A stretch of DNA of 64,000 nucleotides from Halomonas denitrificans (GCF_003056305.1 NZ_PYVX01000001.1:682001-746000), one strand, 5' to 3'. Positions 8,568 to 18,770 are shown, counted from the stretch's first letter. The notes: generated from the sequence alone by a model not told the origin. Translations and numbers: made by a program.

Positions 8568-11500
8568 TCAGGCACGGTTGCTCTCGGCCAGGTCGACCAG
8601 CTCGCGCACCGCGACCGCGAACAGCGGGAAGCCGCCGTGGGTGCCGCTGCTCACCTCCTCGACCAGGCGGCACCAGCGCTGGTGCATGCCCTGGTGGAGC
8701 GTCAGCCACTGGCTGACCCGCTCGGTGGAGTCCTTGGCGCCGTTCTCCATGCCGAGCACGCTGGTGGTCAGCGCCAGCTGCTGGCGGTCGATGTCGTCGC
8801 GGAAGGTCTCCCGGGCCTGGGCCTGCCAGCTGTCGCGCACCTTGAGCTCGGTGATCTGCTGGATCATCCAGGGCAGCTCGAGGCGGTCGCCGATCTCGTA
8901 GAAGACCTCGGCCACGCGCTGGGGCTTCTCCTGGGTCTGGCGCGCCGTCTGGATGATGCCTAGCGCCGCATAGAGGCTGCCGGCGGCGGCCACGGTGGCG
9001 GCCAGCGCCTCCGGCACGCCGGCCTCCACCAGCGCCTTGCGACGGGCCTCCCAGGCCTCGTGCTCCTCGCCCCGCAGGCGCTTGCCGATCTGCTCCTGCA
9101 GCTGCGCCAGGCGCGGCGCGAAGAAGTCGATCGCCTCCTGGGTGCTCATGCCGGTGCGGTTGCGCAGGAACCAGCGGGTGGCGCGGCGCAGCATGCGCAT
9201 CAGGTCGAGCATCATGTCGTACTGCACGGCGCTCGCCACCTGGTTGTCCAGCGCCTCGATCTGCTCCCACAGGCGCGGCAGCTGGAAGCTGTCGCGGGCG
9301 ATCACGTAGGCCCGGGCGATCGCCGCCCGGTCGGCGCCGGTGGAGTCGATCAGCCGGCGCACGAAGACGATGCCCATGTGGTCGACTAGGTCGTTGGCCA
9401 CCTGGGTGGCGACGATCTCGCGGGTCAGCCGGTGCTCGTAGACCTCGTCGCGGTAGCGCTCGACCAGCACCTTCGGGAAGATGCGCTCGACGAACTTGAC
9501 GATGGTCGGGTCGTCGGGAACGTCCGAGGCGATCAGGTCGCCCTTGAGCACGCTCTTGGCGTAGGAGATCAGCACCGAGAGCTCGGGTAGCAGCATGCCC
9601 TGGTCGTTGGCGGCCCGCTCCTGGAGCTGCTCGTCGTCGGGCAGGAACTCCAGCTCGCGGTCGATCTGGCCGGCCGCCTCCAGCTCGCTGATGAAGCGCC
9701 GGAAGGGTCCGATGCCCTGCTTGGAGAGGCGCTCGGCGAGATCCAGCGCCTGGGTCTGGCGATAGTTGTCCTTGAGCACCAGGTCCGAGACCTCGCCGGT
9801 CATGTCGGCGAGCAGCTTGTTGCGCTGCTTCTCGGTCATGTCGCCGCGCTTGACCACCTCGTCGATGAGGATCTTGATGTTGACCTCATGGTCGGAGCAG
9901 TTGACCCCGCCGGCGTTGTCGATGAAGTCGGTATTGACCCGCACGCCCTTGGCGGCGGCCTCCATGCGGCCCCGCTGGGTCAGGCCGAGGTTGCCGCCCT
10001 CGCCGACCACCCGGCAGTTGAGCTCGCGACCGTCGATGCGCAGGCCGTCGTTGGCCTTGTCGCCGACCTGGGCATCGGTCTCCTCGCTGCACTTCACGTA
10101 GGTGCCGATGCCGCCGTTCCACAGCAGGTCGATCTGCGACTTGAGCATCGCGCGGATCAGCTCGTTGGGCGAGAGCTTGTCCTCCTTGATGCCGAACAGC
10201 GCCTTCATCTGCCGGGAAATGGGCACAGTCTTGGCGGCGCGACTGAAGATGCCGCCGCCTTCTGAGATCAGCGCGGCATCGTAGTCCTGCCAGCTGGAGC
10301 GCGGCAGGTCGAACAGGCGCTGACGCTCGGCGAAGCTCGCCGCCACGTCCGGATTCGGGTCGACGAAGATGTGCAGGTGGTTGAAGGCACCCACCAGGCG
10401 AATCTTGTCGGAGAGCAGCATGCCGTTGCCGAAGACGTCGCCCGCCATGTCGCCGATGCCGACCACCGAGAACTCGTCCTGTTGGGTGTTGAGCCCCAGG
10501 CCGCGGAAGTGGCGCTTGACCGACTCCCAGGCGCCCTTGGCGGTGATGCCCATCTTCTTGTGGTCGTAGCCGTTGGCACCGCCCGAGGCGAAGGCGTCGC
10601 CCAGCCAGTGGCCGTACTCGGCGGAGATCTCGTTAGCGATGTCGGAGAAGGTCGCGGTGCCCTTGTCGGCGGCCACCACCAGGTAGGCATCGTCATCGTC
10701 GTGGCGCACCACGTCCCTGGGCGGCACGATCTCGCCGCCCACGCGGTTGTCGGTGACGTCGAGCAGGGCGCGGATGAAGGTCTTGTAGCAGGCGATGCCC
10801 TCCTGCTGGATGGCATCGCGATCGGCGCCCTCGGGCATCCGCTTGCAGACGAAGCCGCCCTTGGCACCCACCGGCACGATCACCGCGTTCTTGACCTGCT
10901 GCGCCTTGACCAGCCCCAGCACCTCGGTGCGGAAGTCCTCAAAGCGGTCGGACCAGCGCAGCCCGCCGCGGGCGACCTTGCCGCCACGCAGGTGCACGCC
11001 CTCGACCCGCGGCGAGCAGACGAAGATCTCGTGGGCCGGGCGCGGCTTGGGCATGCCGGTGATGCGGGCCGGCTCCAGCTTGAAGGCCATGTAGTCCTTC
11101 TGCCGGCCGTCGGGCCCGGTCTGGTAGTAGTTGGTGCGCTGGGTCGCCTGGATCATCTCCATGTAGCGGCGCAGCAGCTGGTCGTCGTTGAGGCTGGCGA
11201 CGTCGTCGAGCAGTGTCAGGATGCGCGCGGTGCAGGCCTCCTCTTCGCCTTCCGGCGGGCGTTCGCTGGGATCGAAGCGCAGCTCGAACAGGGTGACGAG
11301 CTCGCGGGTGATCTCCGGATGGTTGACCAGGGTGGTGGCCATGTAGTCCTGGGAGACGCCGAAGCGGATCTGCTTCAGGTAGCGCGCATAGCCCCTGAGC
11401 ATCGCGACCTCGCGCCAGTCGAGGTTGGCGCCGATGATCAGCCGGTTGAACGGGTCGTTGTCCGCCTCGCCGATCCAGATGCGCTGGAAGGCCTCGATGA

Positions 11501-13406
11501 AGGGTGCGCGCATCTCCTGGAGATTGACCTCGTTGCTGGTGTGGTGCTCAAGGTCGAAGTCATGGATCCAGTAGCAGCCGTCGCTGGCCTGCACCTCGTA
11601 GGGGCGCTCGCCGATCACGCGCAGCCCGAGGTTCTCCATCATCGGCAGCACGTCGGAGAGCGGGATCGGCCGGCCGCGGTGGAACAGCTTGAGGTTGACG
11701 CCGCTGCCCTCCTCTTCCACCAGGCGGTAGAGGGAGAGGGCCAGCGGGGCGCCGTCGTCCAGCTCGCTGATGTGCTGCAGGTCATAGACCGCGGTGCGCG
11801 CCGAGAAGTCGTCGCGGTAGCTCGCCGGGAAGGCGTCGCGGAAGCGGTCCATCAGCAGGTTGGCCTGCTCCTCGCCGAAGCCCTCGATGGCCGCGCCCTG
11901 CAGGTCGTCGCGCCAGTTGCGCGCCAGGGTCGCCAGCTTGGCCTCCAGGCGGCGCAGGTCGTACTCCGTGGGTCGGTCGCCCTTGAAGCGCAGGATGAAC
12001 TGGATGCGCGCCAGCACCGACTCGGAGAGGTAGGTGTTGAAGTCGCCGAAGGTGGCGTCGAGCTCCTCGCACAGCAGGTGCTGGATGCGCTGGCGCAGCT
12101 CGGTGGAGAAGACGTCCCGCGGCACGAAGGCCAGGCAGGAGTAGAAGCGCCCGGAGCGGTCCTCGCGGATGAACAGCCGCACCCGGCGCCGCTCGCGCAT
12201 GTCGAGGATGCCCAGCGCCGTCTGCGTCAGCTCGTCGGTGTCGATCTGGAACAGGTCGTCGCGGGGATAGACCTCGAGGATGTGCAGCAGGTGCTTGCCG
12301 TTGTGGCCCTTGGGATTGAACCCGGAGTTGTCCATCACCGTGGACAGCTTGCGGCGCAGGATCGGCACGTTGCGCGGCGACTCGTTGTAGACCGTGGCGG
12401 TGAACAGGCCCAGGAAGCGCCGCTCGCCGATCACCCGCCCCTGATCGTCGTAGCGATCGATGGAGATGTAGTCGGGATAGGTGGGGCGGTGGATCCGCGC
12501 GTGGTGGGCGCTCTTGGCGAACGACAGCAGCTGGGGCACCAGCACGAAGCGGTCGCCCTCGACGCCCTGATCGGTGCGGATGCGCTCCTGGTAGCGGGGC
12601 TGGTCGAGGCGGAAGACGCCGAGCTCGCTCTGCTCGACCCGATCCAGGCGCTGACGTCCCTGCTCCTCGTGGACGACGTACTCGTCGTAGCCGAGGAAGG
12701 TGAAGTTGTCGTGGAGCAGCCACTCGACGAAGGCCGTGGCCTCCGCGTGGTCCTCGGCCTTGATCTGCTCGGGGCGCGAGGCCTTGAGCTCGGCCAGGGC
12801 CGCCCGGGCCTGGTCGCGCATCGGCTCGAAGTCGGCCACCGCGGTGCGCACGTCGCGGAGCACCTCCTGCAGGCTGGCCTCGATCTCCTCGAGCACTGCC
12901 GGGTCGGAGTGGCGATCCACCTCGATGGCGATCAGCGACTCGCGGTTGGCCGGGGCATCGGCCTGCTTGGTCGGGGCGACCCGCTCCAGGCGATGCTCGC
13001 CGTCGCGCTGGGTGGCCAGCACGGCGTTGTGGATGGCGTGCACGGTCATGCCGCGGCGGTTGAGCTCGATGCGCACCGAGTCGACCAGGAAGGGCATGTC
13101 CTCATGCAGCACGGCGATGAAGGTATGGGTGGACTGCCAGCCATGCTGCTCGAAGTCGGGGTTGAAGACCCGCACCTTGGGATCGGCGGGATCGAAGTGC
13201 TGCAGGAAGTGCCACACGGAGAGCGTGGCGCCATAGATGTCGTCGAGACGGCGATCGGCCAGGTCATCGAGCGGGATCGTGGCATAGAAGTGGCGGGCGA
13301 AGGCATGGACCTGGGCGGCCTTGTCCTCGTCCAGACGGCCTTGCAGCCGCTCCTCGAGTTGCTTGAGCAGATCCTCGCGGGTCTCCTCGTGTGAGACATG
13401 TTGCAT
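8568..13406 (-). CDS. gdhB: NAD-specific glutamate dehydrogenase, large (180 kDa class)
   Basis: Catabolic oxidative deamination of L-glutamate to 2-oxoglutarate with NAD+. At 1612 residues it matches the large GdhB class described in Pseudomonas and Streptomyces. The N-terminal roughly 700 residues are a regulatory region with ACT-like folds ('AVLHEDMPFLVDSVRIEL'). The catalytic core contains 'KVARGGLRWSDRFEDFRTEV' and 'VPVGAKGGFV' with the catalytic Lys near residue 848, then 'GIGDMAGDVFGNGML' and 'INTDFIDNAGGV'-like sequence. A helical C-terminal region of about 450 residues ends the protein. It is transcribed alone, convergent with mgtE. Together with gabDT and the IDH pair it feeds 2-oxoglutarate metabolism, and in a halophile the glutamate pool also matters for osmoadaptation (inference). 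Confidence 0.95.
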   Translation of the reverse strand: MQHVSHEETREDLLKQLEERLQGRLDEDKAAQVHAFARHFYATIPLDDLADRRLDDIYGATLSVWHFLQHFDPADPKVRVFNPDFEQHGWQSTHTFIAVLHEDMPFLVDSVRIELNRRGMTVHAIHNAVLATQRDGEHRLERVAPTKQADAPANRESLIAIEVDRHSDPAVLEEIEASLQEVLRDVRTAVADFEPMRDQARAALAELKASRPEQIKAEDHAEATAFVEWLLHDNFTFLGYDEYVVHEEQGRQRLDRVEQSELGVFRLDQPRYQERIRTDQGVEGDRFVLVPQLLSFAKSAHHARIHRPTYPDYISIDRYDDQGRVIGERRFLGLFTATVYNESPRNVPILRRKLSTVMDNSGFNPKGHNGKHLLHILEVYPRDDLFQIDTDELTQTALGILDMRERRRVRLFIREDRSGRFYSCLAFVPRDVFSTELRQRIQHLLCEELDATFGDFNTYLSESVLARIQFILRFKGDRPTEYDLRRLEAKLATLARNWRDDLQGAAIEGFGEEQANLLMDRFRDAFPASYRDDFSARTAVYDLQHISELDDGAPLALSLYRLVEEEGSGVNLKLFHRGRPIPLSDVLPMMENLGLRVIGERPYEVQASDGCYWIHDFDLEHHTSNEVNLQEMRAPFIEAFQRIWIGEADNDPFNRLIIGANLDWREVAMLRGYARYLKQIRFGVSQDYMATTLVNHPEITRELVTLFELRFDPSERPPEGEEEACTARILTLLDDVASLNDDQLLRRYMEMIQATQRTNYYQTGPDGRQKDYMAFKLEPARITGMPKPRPAHEIFVCSPRVEGVHLRGGKVARGGLRWSDRFEDFRTEVLGLVKAQQVKNAVIVPVGAKGGFVCKRMPEGADRDAIQQEGIACYKTFIRALLDVTDNRVGGEIVPPRDVVRHDDDDAYLVVAADKGTATFSDIANEISAEYGHWLGDAFASGGANGYDHKKMGITAKGAWESVKRHFRGLGLNTQQDEFSVVGIGDMAGDVFGNGMLLSDKIRLVGAFNHLHIFVDPNPDVAASFAERQRLFDLPRSSWQDYDAALISEGGGIFSRAAKTVPISRQMKALFGIKEDKLSPNELIRAMLKSQIDLLWNGGIGTYVKCSEETDAQVGDKANDGLRIDGRELNCRVVGEGGNLGLTQRGRMEAAAKGVRVNTDFIDNAGGVNCSDHEVNIKILIDEVVKRGDMTEKQRNKLLADMTGEVSDLVLKDNYRQTQALDLAERLSKQGIGPFRRFISELEAAGQIDRELEFLPDDEQLQERAANDQGMLLPELSVLISYAKSVLKGDLIASDVPDDPTIVKFVERIFPKVLVERYRDEVYEHRLTREIVATQVANDLVDHMGIVFVRRLIDSTGADRAAIARAYVIARDSFQLPRLWEQIEALDNQVASAVQYDMMLDLMRMLRRATRWFLRNRTGMSTQEAIDFFAPRLAQLQEQIGKRLRGEEHEAWEARRKALVEAGVPEALAATVAAAGSLYAALGIIQTARQTQEKPQRVAEVFYEIGDRLELPWMIQQITELKVRDSWQAQARETFRDDIDRQQLALTTSVLGMENGAKDSTERVSQWLTLHQGMHQRWCRLVEEVSSGTHGGFPLFAVAVRELVDLAESNRA

Positions 13407-13596
13407 CCATCACCTCGGCTGCCAGCGGCCGCCGGGAGCGGCCGGGAGAACTTGACGTGGCGGCCTCCTGGCCGCATCGCCGTCCAGCTTACGTCACTTC
13501 CCGAGCCGCCCCCAACCACATGCCTCTTCGCTCATGGAGCATGTCGGTTACGCATCGCCGCTTGACAACCCCGGCGATTCTTCGACCAAGGTCGAA

Positions 13597-14703
13597 TCAG
13601 TCTCGGCGCACCAGCAGGACCCCACATTCGCAGTGGTGGGTCCAGGGAAACTGGTCGAAGAGCGCGAAGCGGTGAATCTCGTGGGTAAGGGTCAGCGTCT
13701 CGAGGTTCTCCGCCAGGGTCTCGGGATTGCATGAAATATAGACGATGCGCTCATATTCGCTGAGCTGCCGGCAACTCGCCTCATCCAGCCCGGCCCGGGG
13801 CGGGTCCACCAGCACGGTGGAGAAGGCGTAGTCGTCGAGGGCCATCTCGCTCACCCGGCGACCGCCCTTCTCGCCCTTGAGGGCCTGGGCGAACTCCTCG
13901 GCGGACATGCGCCCCACCTCGGCGTTATCGATGCCGTTGGCCTCGAGGTTGATCTTCGCGCTGGCCACCGAGGTGCGCGAGATCTCCGTGGCCAGCACCC
14001 GCCGGAAGTTGCCGGCCAGCGCTACGGTGAAGTTGCCGTTGCCGCAGTAGAGCTCCACCAGGTCGCCCTCCTGGCTACCCCGGGTGACGTCCCGCGCCCA
14101 GGAGAGCATTGACCGGCAGATCTCGGCGTTGGGCTGGGTGAAGCTGTTCTCCACCTGCTGGTAGACCAGCGTATCGTCACCCACCGCCAGGCGCTCCCAG
14201 ACGTGGTCGCGCGCGAGCACCAGGCGCTGCTTGCGGGCCCGGCCGATGATCATGATGCCGAGCCTCTCCTGAAGGGCCCGCGCCTCGGCCTCCCAGGCCT
14301 CGTCGAGCCGGCGGTGGTAGATCAGCGTCACCAGCGCCTCGCCGGTGAGGGTGGTGAGGAACTCGACCTGGAAGAGGCGCCGGCGCAGCAGGTCGTTGTC
14401 GCGCAGGGCGTCGAGCAGGCGCGGCATCAGGTCGTTGATCTGCCGGCTGGCCACCGGATACTCGTCCAGGCGGACCACGGTCTTGTTCTTGGGGTCCTCG
14501 GGATCCACCTCGAACATGGCGTAGAAGAGATCGTCGCCCTCGTGCCAGAGGCGAAACTCGCAGCGCTGGCGGTAGTGGCTCGGCGGCGAGGGGAAGACCT
14601 CCAGCGCCGGCGGCGCGAAACGCGCGAAGTCGCGGGTGATGCGCTCGCGCTTGGCCTCGAGCTGCTGGTCATAGCGGGCGGGGTCGACGACGGGAATGGC
14701 CAC
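13597..14703 (-). CDS. trmA: tRNA (uracil-5-)-methyltransferase TrmA
   Basis: Makes m5U54 (ribothymidine) in the T-loop of tRNA, using SAM. The 368-residue protein is the size of E. coli TrmA (366). It has 'YRQRCEFRLWHEGDDLFYAMF' (RNA-recognition region, read in segments), the SAM motif 'VELYCGNGNFTVALAGNF', 'VLVDPPRAGLD' and the catalytic cysteine C325 in 'SCNPETL'. The frame is open far upstream through murI, so the start must be chosen. GTG 14703 is preceded by AGGAG at six bases and begins the conserved N-terminus. It lies 65 bases downstream of murI in the same direction. Confidence 0.93.
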   Translation of the reverse strand: MAIPVVDPARYDQQLEAKRERITRDFARFAPPALEVFPSPPSHYRQRCEFRLWHEGDDLFYAMFEVDPEDPKNKTVVRLDEYPVASRQINDLMPRLLDALRDNDLLRRRLFQVEFLTTLTGEALVTLIYHRRLDEAWEAEARALQERLGIMIIGRARKQRLVLARDHVWERLAVGDDTLVYQQVENSFTQPNAEICRSMLSWARDVTRGSQEGDLVELYCGNGNFTVALAGNFRRVLATEISRTSVASAKINLEANGIDNAEVGRMSAEEFAQALKGEKGGRRVSEMALDDYAFSTVLVDPPRAGLDEASCRQLSEYERIVYISCNPETLAENLETLTLTHEIHRFALFDQFPWTHHCECGVLLVRRD

Positions 14704-14768
14704 GGCGGCTCCTGTGATGACGGTCGGTGATGAATGGGGGCGAAGAAGAAGAAGCAAACGCGGACGGC

Positions 14769-15560
14769 TCAGGCCGGGTAGAGCGTCCGCGGCGGGGCGA
14801 AGCCGAAGGCGGCCAGCCCCCTGGCCAGTCGCTCGTCGCCGGCCGTGACGAAGCTCGGCCCGGCGGACCGGTCGCGATCGGGGGCCGTCACGACCTGGGC
14901 CACGCGGCGCGCGATGGCCTCCCCGGAGTCGATCCAGGCCACCTCGCGGGGGGCCGCCTCGACCAGCTGACGGCGCAGCAGCGGAAAGTGGGTGCAGCCC
15001 AGCACCACGGTATCCAGGGCCGGCTCGCCGGCCGACGCAGCCGCCCAAAGGGGCGCCAGCGCCCGGCGAATCGCCGCGGGGTCTGGCGCCTCCCCGACCA
15101 CCAGGCGCTCCGCCTCGCCCACCAGGGCATCGGCGGCCACACGGGTGATGCGGCAGTCGGCGGCGAAGTCGTGGATCAGCCGCAGGGTATAGGGGCGCGA
15201 CACGGTGGCGCTGGTCGCCAGCAGGCCGATATGGCGCGTGGCGCTCACGGCGGCGGCCGGCTTGATGGCGGGCACGGTGCCGATCACGGGGATGGCCAGG
15301 CACGCGCGCAGGGCATCCAGCGCCAGGGTACTGGCCGTGTTGCAGGCCACCACCAGTGCCCGGGCGCCGCTGGCCGCCACCGCCGCCTGGCAGACCGCCT
15401 GGATGCGCTCGACCAGCCAGGCGTCCTCGCGCCGCCCGTAGGGCAGCATGGCGTTATCGCAGGCGTAGGCCAGGGCGGCCCCGGGCAGACGGTGGCGCAG
15501 CGCCTGCACCACCGAGAGCCCGCCCACGCCGGAATCGAAGACCAGGATCGGGGCCGCCAT
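14769..15560 (-). CDS. murI: Glutamate racemase
   Basis: Interconverts L- and D-glutamate to supply D-Glu for peptidoglycan. The 263-residue protein has 'VFDSGVGGLSV' (Asp9 region), the two catalytic cysteines C73 in 'ACNTAS' and C189 in 'GCTHFPLL', and the conserved 'PYGRR' motif. The gene is upstream of trmA in the same orientation and probably cotranscribed with it. No overlap. Confidence 0.95.
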   Translation of the reverse strand: MAAPILVFDSGVGGLSVVQALRHRLPGAALAYACDNAMLPYGRREDAWLVERIQAVCQAAVAASGARALVVACNTASTLALDALRACLAIPVIGTVPAIKPAAAVSATRHIGLLATSATVSRPYTLRLIHDFAADCRITRVAADALVGEAERLVVGEAPDPAAIRRALAPLWAAASAGEPALDTVVLGCTHFPLLRRQLVEAAPREVAWIDSGEAIARRVAQVVTAPDRDRSAGPSFVTAGDERLARGLAAFGFAPPRTLYPA

Positions 15561-15832
15561 CAGCCGGACGCTCCCGCCGGGGGCGACGGTGGCGACGAAG
15601 GCGACAGCGATGGGATCTGGGCGAGACGAAGAGGCATGACGGGGAGACGGCCGGAAACGATGCCGGCCATTCTACCCCAGAGTCGCGGCCGAGCCGAGGC
15701 GGCGAGGCATTCCGTGGGATACCTGAGCCCGTAGGGAGCCCAGGCAGGCTCCTGACCAGGCCAGCGCGTGGCCGGGAGGCGCTCGTCGCGAACCGGGAGC
15801 CCGCCGAGGAGGTCCCGTGGGGATGGCCGGCC

Positions 15833-16384
15833 TCAGGTCTCGGGCACGGGGGCGTCGCGCAGCTCGTGGTAGAGCTCGGGGTAGGCCTCCTCCAGGCGCG
15901 CGACCTGGTCCTGAGCACCTTCCGGCAGCGCATCCTGCAACGCCTTGAAGTCCTCGTCGCTGAAGTTCTTGCGGATCAGCGGGAAAAGCTTCTCGCGCTC
16001 TTCCCGGAGATAGGCGCGGTGGCTCTCCAGGTAGGACTTGAGGTCCTCGGAGAACTTGTCCATCGGCACGACCGAGTCCATGAGGATCATGTCGAGGTCG
16101 TCGGAGAGGCGGTGCAGCCGGGCCTTCAGCGCGCGATAATCCTTGGCGAGCTGCTCGGTGACCTCGGCGCTCGACGGATCCAGCTCCTTGAGCCGCTCGC
16201 TGCAGACCTTCTCCAGGGGCCGGGTGAACCCCTCCTGGTAGTCGAGGATGTAGTCCACTACCTCCCTGACCAGCTGGAAGTTGGGGCGCTCCCCCTGGGC
16301 CAGGGTCTTCTGCTTGAGCTGCAGAACGTGCAACATGCGCGCCATGTTGGCATGATCCTGACGCAACTGGTTCAGCTTGGACAT
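15833..16384 (-). CDS. Hemerythrin/HHE-like protein with missing metal ligands
   Basis: A 183-residue all-helical protein resembling bacterial HHE/hemerythrin proteins (N-terminal pattern 'LRQDHANMARMLHVL', C-terminal 'SHRAYLREEREKLFPLI'). H11, E58, H122 and E128 or E129 occupy expected ligand positions. The usual 'HHPxE' motif reads 'FTRPLE', and the histidine normally in the third helix is a tyrosine ('KDYRAL', Y83). A normal di-iron site therefore looks unlikely, and a changed metal site or a structural role is possible. ATG 16384 has GGAG eight bases upstream. An in-frame ATG at 16402 would add six residues. The region downstream to murI (15561-15832) has no gene I can support. Confidence 0.75.
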   Translation of the reverse strand: MSKLNQLRQDHANMARMLHVLQLKQKTLAQGERPNFQLVREVVDYILDYQEGFTRPLEKVCSERLKELDPSSAEVTEQLAKDYRALKARLHRLSDDLDMILMDSVVPMDKFSEDLKSYLESHRAYLREEREKLFPLIRKNFSDEDFKALQDALPEGAQDQVARLEEAYPELYHELRDAPVPET

Positions 16385-16621
16385 GGCGGTAATCTCCTCC
16401 ATGGCGATAGGGACACGAGCGGTGGATCAGAAGACGTATGGGGCAGAGGCGTATCAACATTGGATTCGCCACGGCGCGTCGGGTTCACCGGGCGAATAAG
16501 GCACTCCAGTAGAGCAGACTGCCTCAGGCTAGCCCCTCGAGGCGAATCTTGCCTGTCGTCCAAGGTCGTATTGCCTGCGACGACACATCCACTCTAGCAG
16601 CCACGCGCCAAGGAGTCAGAC

Positions 16622-17959
16622 ATGGACCTCTTCCAGCGCCACGCCGCCGATGATGCGGCTCCCCTGGCCTATCGCATGCGCCCGCGCCGCCTCGAGGACT
16701 ACGTGGGGCAGCAGGCGCTGGTGGGGCCCGGCAAGCCGCTGGCCCGCATGGCCGAGAGCGGGGTGGTGCGCTCGATGATCCTCTGGGGGCCGCCCGGCAC
16801 CGGCAAGACCACCCTGGCCGAGATCCTCGCCGAGGTCTCCGGCGCCCACCTGGAGCACCTCTCGGCGGTGATGGCCGGGGTCAAGGAGATCCGTGCCGCG
16901 GTCGATCGCGCCCGCGACGCCCAGGTCAGGGAGCGCCCCACCCTGCTGTTTCTCGACGAGATCCACCGCCTCAACAAGAGCCAGCAGGACGCCCTGCTGC
17001 CCCATGTGGAGTCGGGGCTGCTGACGCTGATCGGCGCCACCACCGAGAACCCCTCCTTCGAGGTCAACTCGGCGCTGCTCTCCCGGGCCCGGGTCCACGT
17101 GCTCAAGTCCCTCGACGAGGCCGAGCTCGTCGAGGTGATGCGGCGAGCGCTGGCGGACGAGACCCGCGGCCTAGGCGCCCGGCGGATCCGGGTGGACGAG
17201 GAGGTGCTGGAGCTGCTCGCCCGCGCCGCCGCCGGCGATGCTCGCCGGGCGCTGGGCCTGCTGGAGACCGCCTGCGACTTCACGCTGGCCGAGGGGGACA
17301 GCGAACGCCTGCCCCGGGAGGCGCTGGAGGACGTGATCGGCCACACCGCCAGCGCCTTCGACAAGCAGGGCGACCACTATTACGACCTGCTCTCGGCGAT
17401 CCACAAGTCGATCCGCTCCTCGCGCCCCGACGCCGCCCTGCTCTACATGGCGCGCTTCATGCAGGGCGGCGGCGACCCGCTGGACGTGATCCGGCGCCTG
17501 GCGGCCATCGCCTCGGAGGACGTCGGCAACGCCGACCCGCGCGCCCTGCCGCTCACCATGGCGGCCTGGGACGCCTACCTGCGCCTGGGCGACTACGAGG
17601 GCCAGCGGGCCATCGCCCACGCCGCCATCCACCTGGCAGTGGCGCCGAAGAGCAACGCCATCGACCGCGCCTGGAAGCAGGCCAAGGAGCTCGCCGCCTC
17701 CCAGCCGCGGCTCGAGGTGCCCACCTACCTGCGCAATGCCCCCACCAAGCTGATGGAGTCCCTGGGCCACGGCGAGGGCTATCGCTACGCGCATAACGAG
17801 CCCGACGGCTACCCGGCGGGCAGCGCCCACGACTGCTGGCCCGAGGAGGTGCCCCGCCGCCCGCTCTTCCAGCCCACCGACCACGGCCAGGAGAAGCGCT
17901 ACGCCCAGATCATGGCCTGGCGGACGCAGCGGGACGCCGAGGCGGACGGCGACGCCTGA
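16622..17959 (+). CDS. rarA: Replication-associated recombination protein RarA (MgsA)
   Basis: An AAA+ clamp-loader-like ATPase that acts at stalled replication forks and interacts with SSB. The 445-residue protein has Walker A 'GPPGTGKTT' at residues 56-64, Walker B 'LLFLDEIHR' at 109-117, sensor 1 '[11 protein letters not shown]' and the C-terminal tetramerisation domain with '[15 protein letters not shown]' and the family-typical '[20 protein letters not shown]' region. ATG 16622 follows AAGGAG nine bases upstream. It is convergent with lolA across a strong terminator. In Pseudomonas and E. coli rarA also neighbours lolA and ftsK. Confidence 0.96.
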   Translation: MDLFQRHAADDAAPLAYRMRPRRLEDYVGQQALVGPGKPLARMAESGVVRSMILWGPPGTGKTTLAEILAEVSGAHLEHLSAVMAGVKEIRAAVDRARDAQVRERPTLLFLDEIHRLNKSQQDALLPHVESGLLTLIGATTENPSFEVNSALLSRARVHVLKSLDEAELVEVMRRALADETRGLGARRIRVDEEVLELLARAAAGDARRALGLLETACDFTLAEGDSERLPREALEDVIGHTASAFDKQGDHYYDLLSAIHKSIRSSRPDAALLYMARFMQGGGDPLDVIRRLAAIASEDVGNADPRALPLTMAAWDAYLRLGDYEGQRAIAHAAIHLAVAPKSNAIDRAWKQAKELAASQPRLEVPTYLRNAPTKLMESLGHGEGYRYAHNEPDGYPAGSAHDCWPEEVPRRPLFQPTDHGQEKRYAQIMAWRTQRDAEADGDA

Positions 17960-17987
17960 CGCCCGCGCCCACGACGGACCCATGAAA

Positions 17988-18024
17988 GAAGCCCCCGCCG
18001 GACGTGAGGTCCGGCGGGGGCTTC
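17988..18024. terminator. Terminator between rarA and lolA
   Basis: A perfect 16-bp stem (17988-18003 with 18009-18024) with a 5-base loop separates the two convergent genes. The flanking sequence has only a short T-stretch. Confidence 0.8.
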
Positions 18025-18055
18025 GTTCATGCGCGGCCGAGTCGCGGCCGGCGCG

Positions 18056-18685
18056 TCACGGCGACTCGCGGATCACGTCGGTACCGTCGGGAATGACGAA
18101 GTCGAAGCGGCCGGGCTCCAGCCGCTCGTTCATGCGCACGTTGTCGAAGCCGATGGCGGTGCGCTGCCCGGTGCTGTCGGTCATCTGCAGCATGGCCAGC
18201 GCCTCGCCGCGGAAGGTCATCTTGAGCTCCTCGAACAGGGTGTCGGGATCCTTCGGCACCAGGATGAAGGTCTCGCTGGCGCCCTGCTGTTGGCGGGTGA
18301 CCTCGTAGCTGTCGGTCAGCTCGTCGGCGCTGCCGGAGAGCAGCAGGGCCGGGGTATGGGTCACGCGCTGATCGAGCGGCTGCACCGTGGCCTGCTCGAG
18401 GTCGGGGTCGTAGAGGATCACCTCCTCCCCGCCGGAGACCACCAGCTGCTCGTAGGGCGCCTCGACCTCCCAGCGAAACTTGCCGGGCCGCGACAGCCAG
18501 ATGCGGCCGCGCGCCTCCTGCAGCCGCTGGCCGCTGCCGTCGAGGATCTGCTGCTCGAAGTCGGCCGCATAGGTCTTGAGCGGCTCGAGGAGCGAGGCCA
18601 GGCGATCGGCCCCCTCGCTGGCCAGCGCCGAGAGCGGCGCGGCCAGCGTGAGGGTCAGCGCGGCGAGGGTCTTCTTGATGCTCAT
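18056..18685 (-). CDS. lolA: Outer-membrane lipoprotein carrier protein LolA
   Basis: A periplasmic chaperone that accepts lipoproteins from LolCDE and delivers them to LolB. The 209-residue precursor begins with a Sec signal peptide (MSIKKTL, hydrophobic core, cleavage near 'LSALASEG'). The mature domain has 'TYAADFEQQILDGSGQ', 'FRWEVEAPYEQLVVSGGEE' and 'YDPDLEQATVQ', all typical of LolA. ATG 18685 is preceded by GGGAGA. A longer frame to 18712 would place residues before the signal peptide and is rejected. It lies downstream of ftsK in the same orientation. Confidence 0.95.
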   Translation of the reverse strand: MSIKKTLAALTLTLAAPLSALASEGADRLASLLEPLKTYAADFEQQILDGSGQRLQEARGRIWLSRPGKFRWEVEAPYEQLVVSGGEEVILYDPDLEQATVQPLDQRVTHTPALLLSGSADELTDSYEVTRQQQGASETFILVPKDPDTLFEELKMTFRGEALAMLQMTDSTGQRTAIGFDNVRMNERLEPGRFDFVIPDGTDVIRESP

Positions 18686-18741
18686 CGTCTCTGTCTCCCT
18701 GGACGGGTCCATCCTGACATCTTGCCATTCGGACCGGCGAG

Positions 18742-18770
18742 GCCCCGACGGGTTGCACCCCCGCCGGGGC
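18742..18770 (-). terminator. Weak hairpin between ftsK and lolA
   Basis: An 11-bp stem with one G-U wobble as read on the minus strand (18760-18770 with 18742-18752) and a 7-base loop, without a T-tract. It may partly attenuate read-through from ftsK into lolA. Confidence 0.35.

Noticed and set aside
10371-13394. 1007-residue open frame on the plus strand
   Set aside because: It is the antisense shadow of the NAD-GDH gene. Its composition (Val/Gly/Leu/Gln/Asp with His) is that of reversed GC-rich codons, and no family signature is visible.
15661-15832. Possible fourth copy of the intergenic repeat
   Set aside because: Only a short GAGGAGGTCC block and a GGATGG resemble the family. Arms and core are missing.
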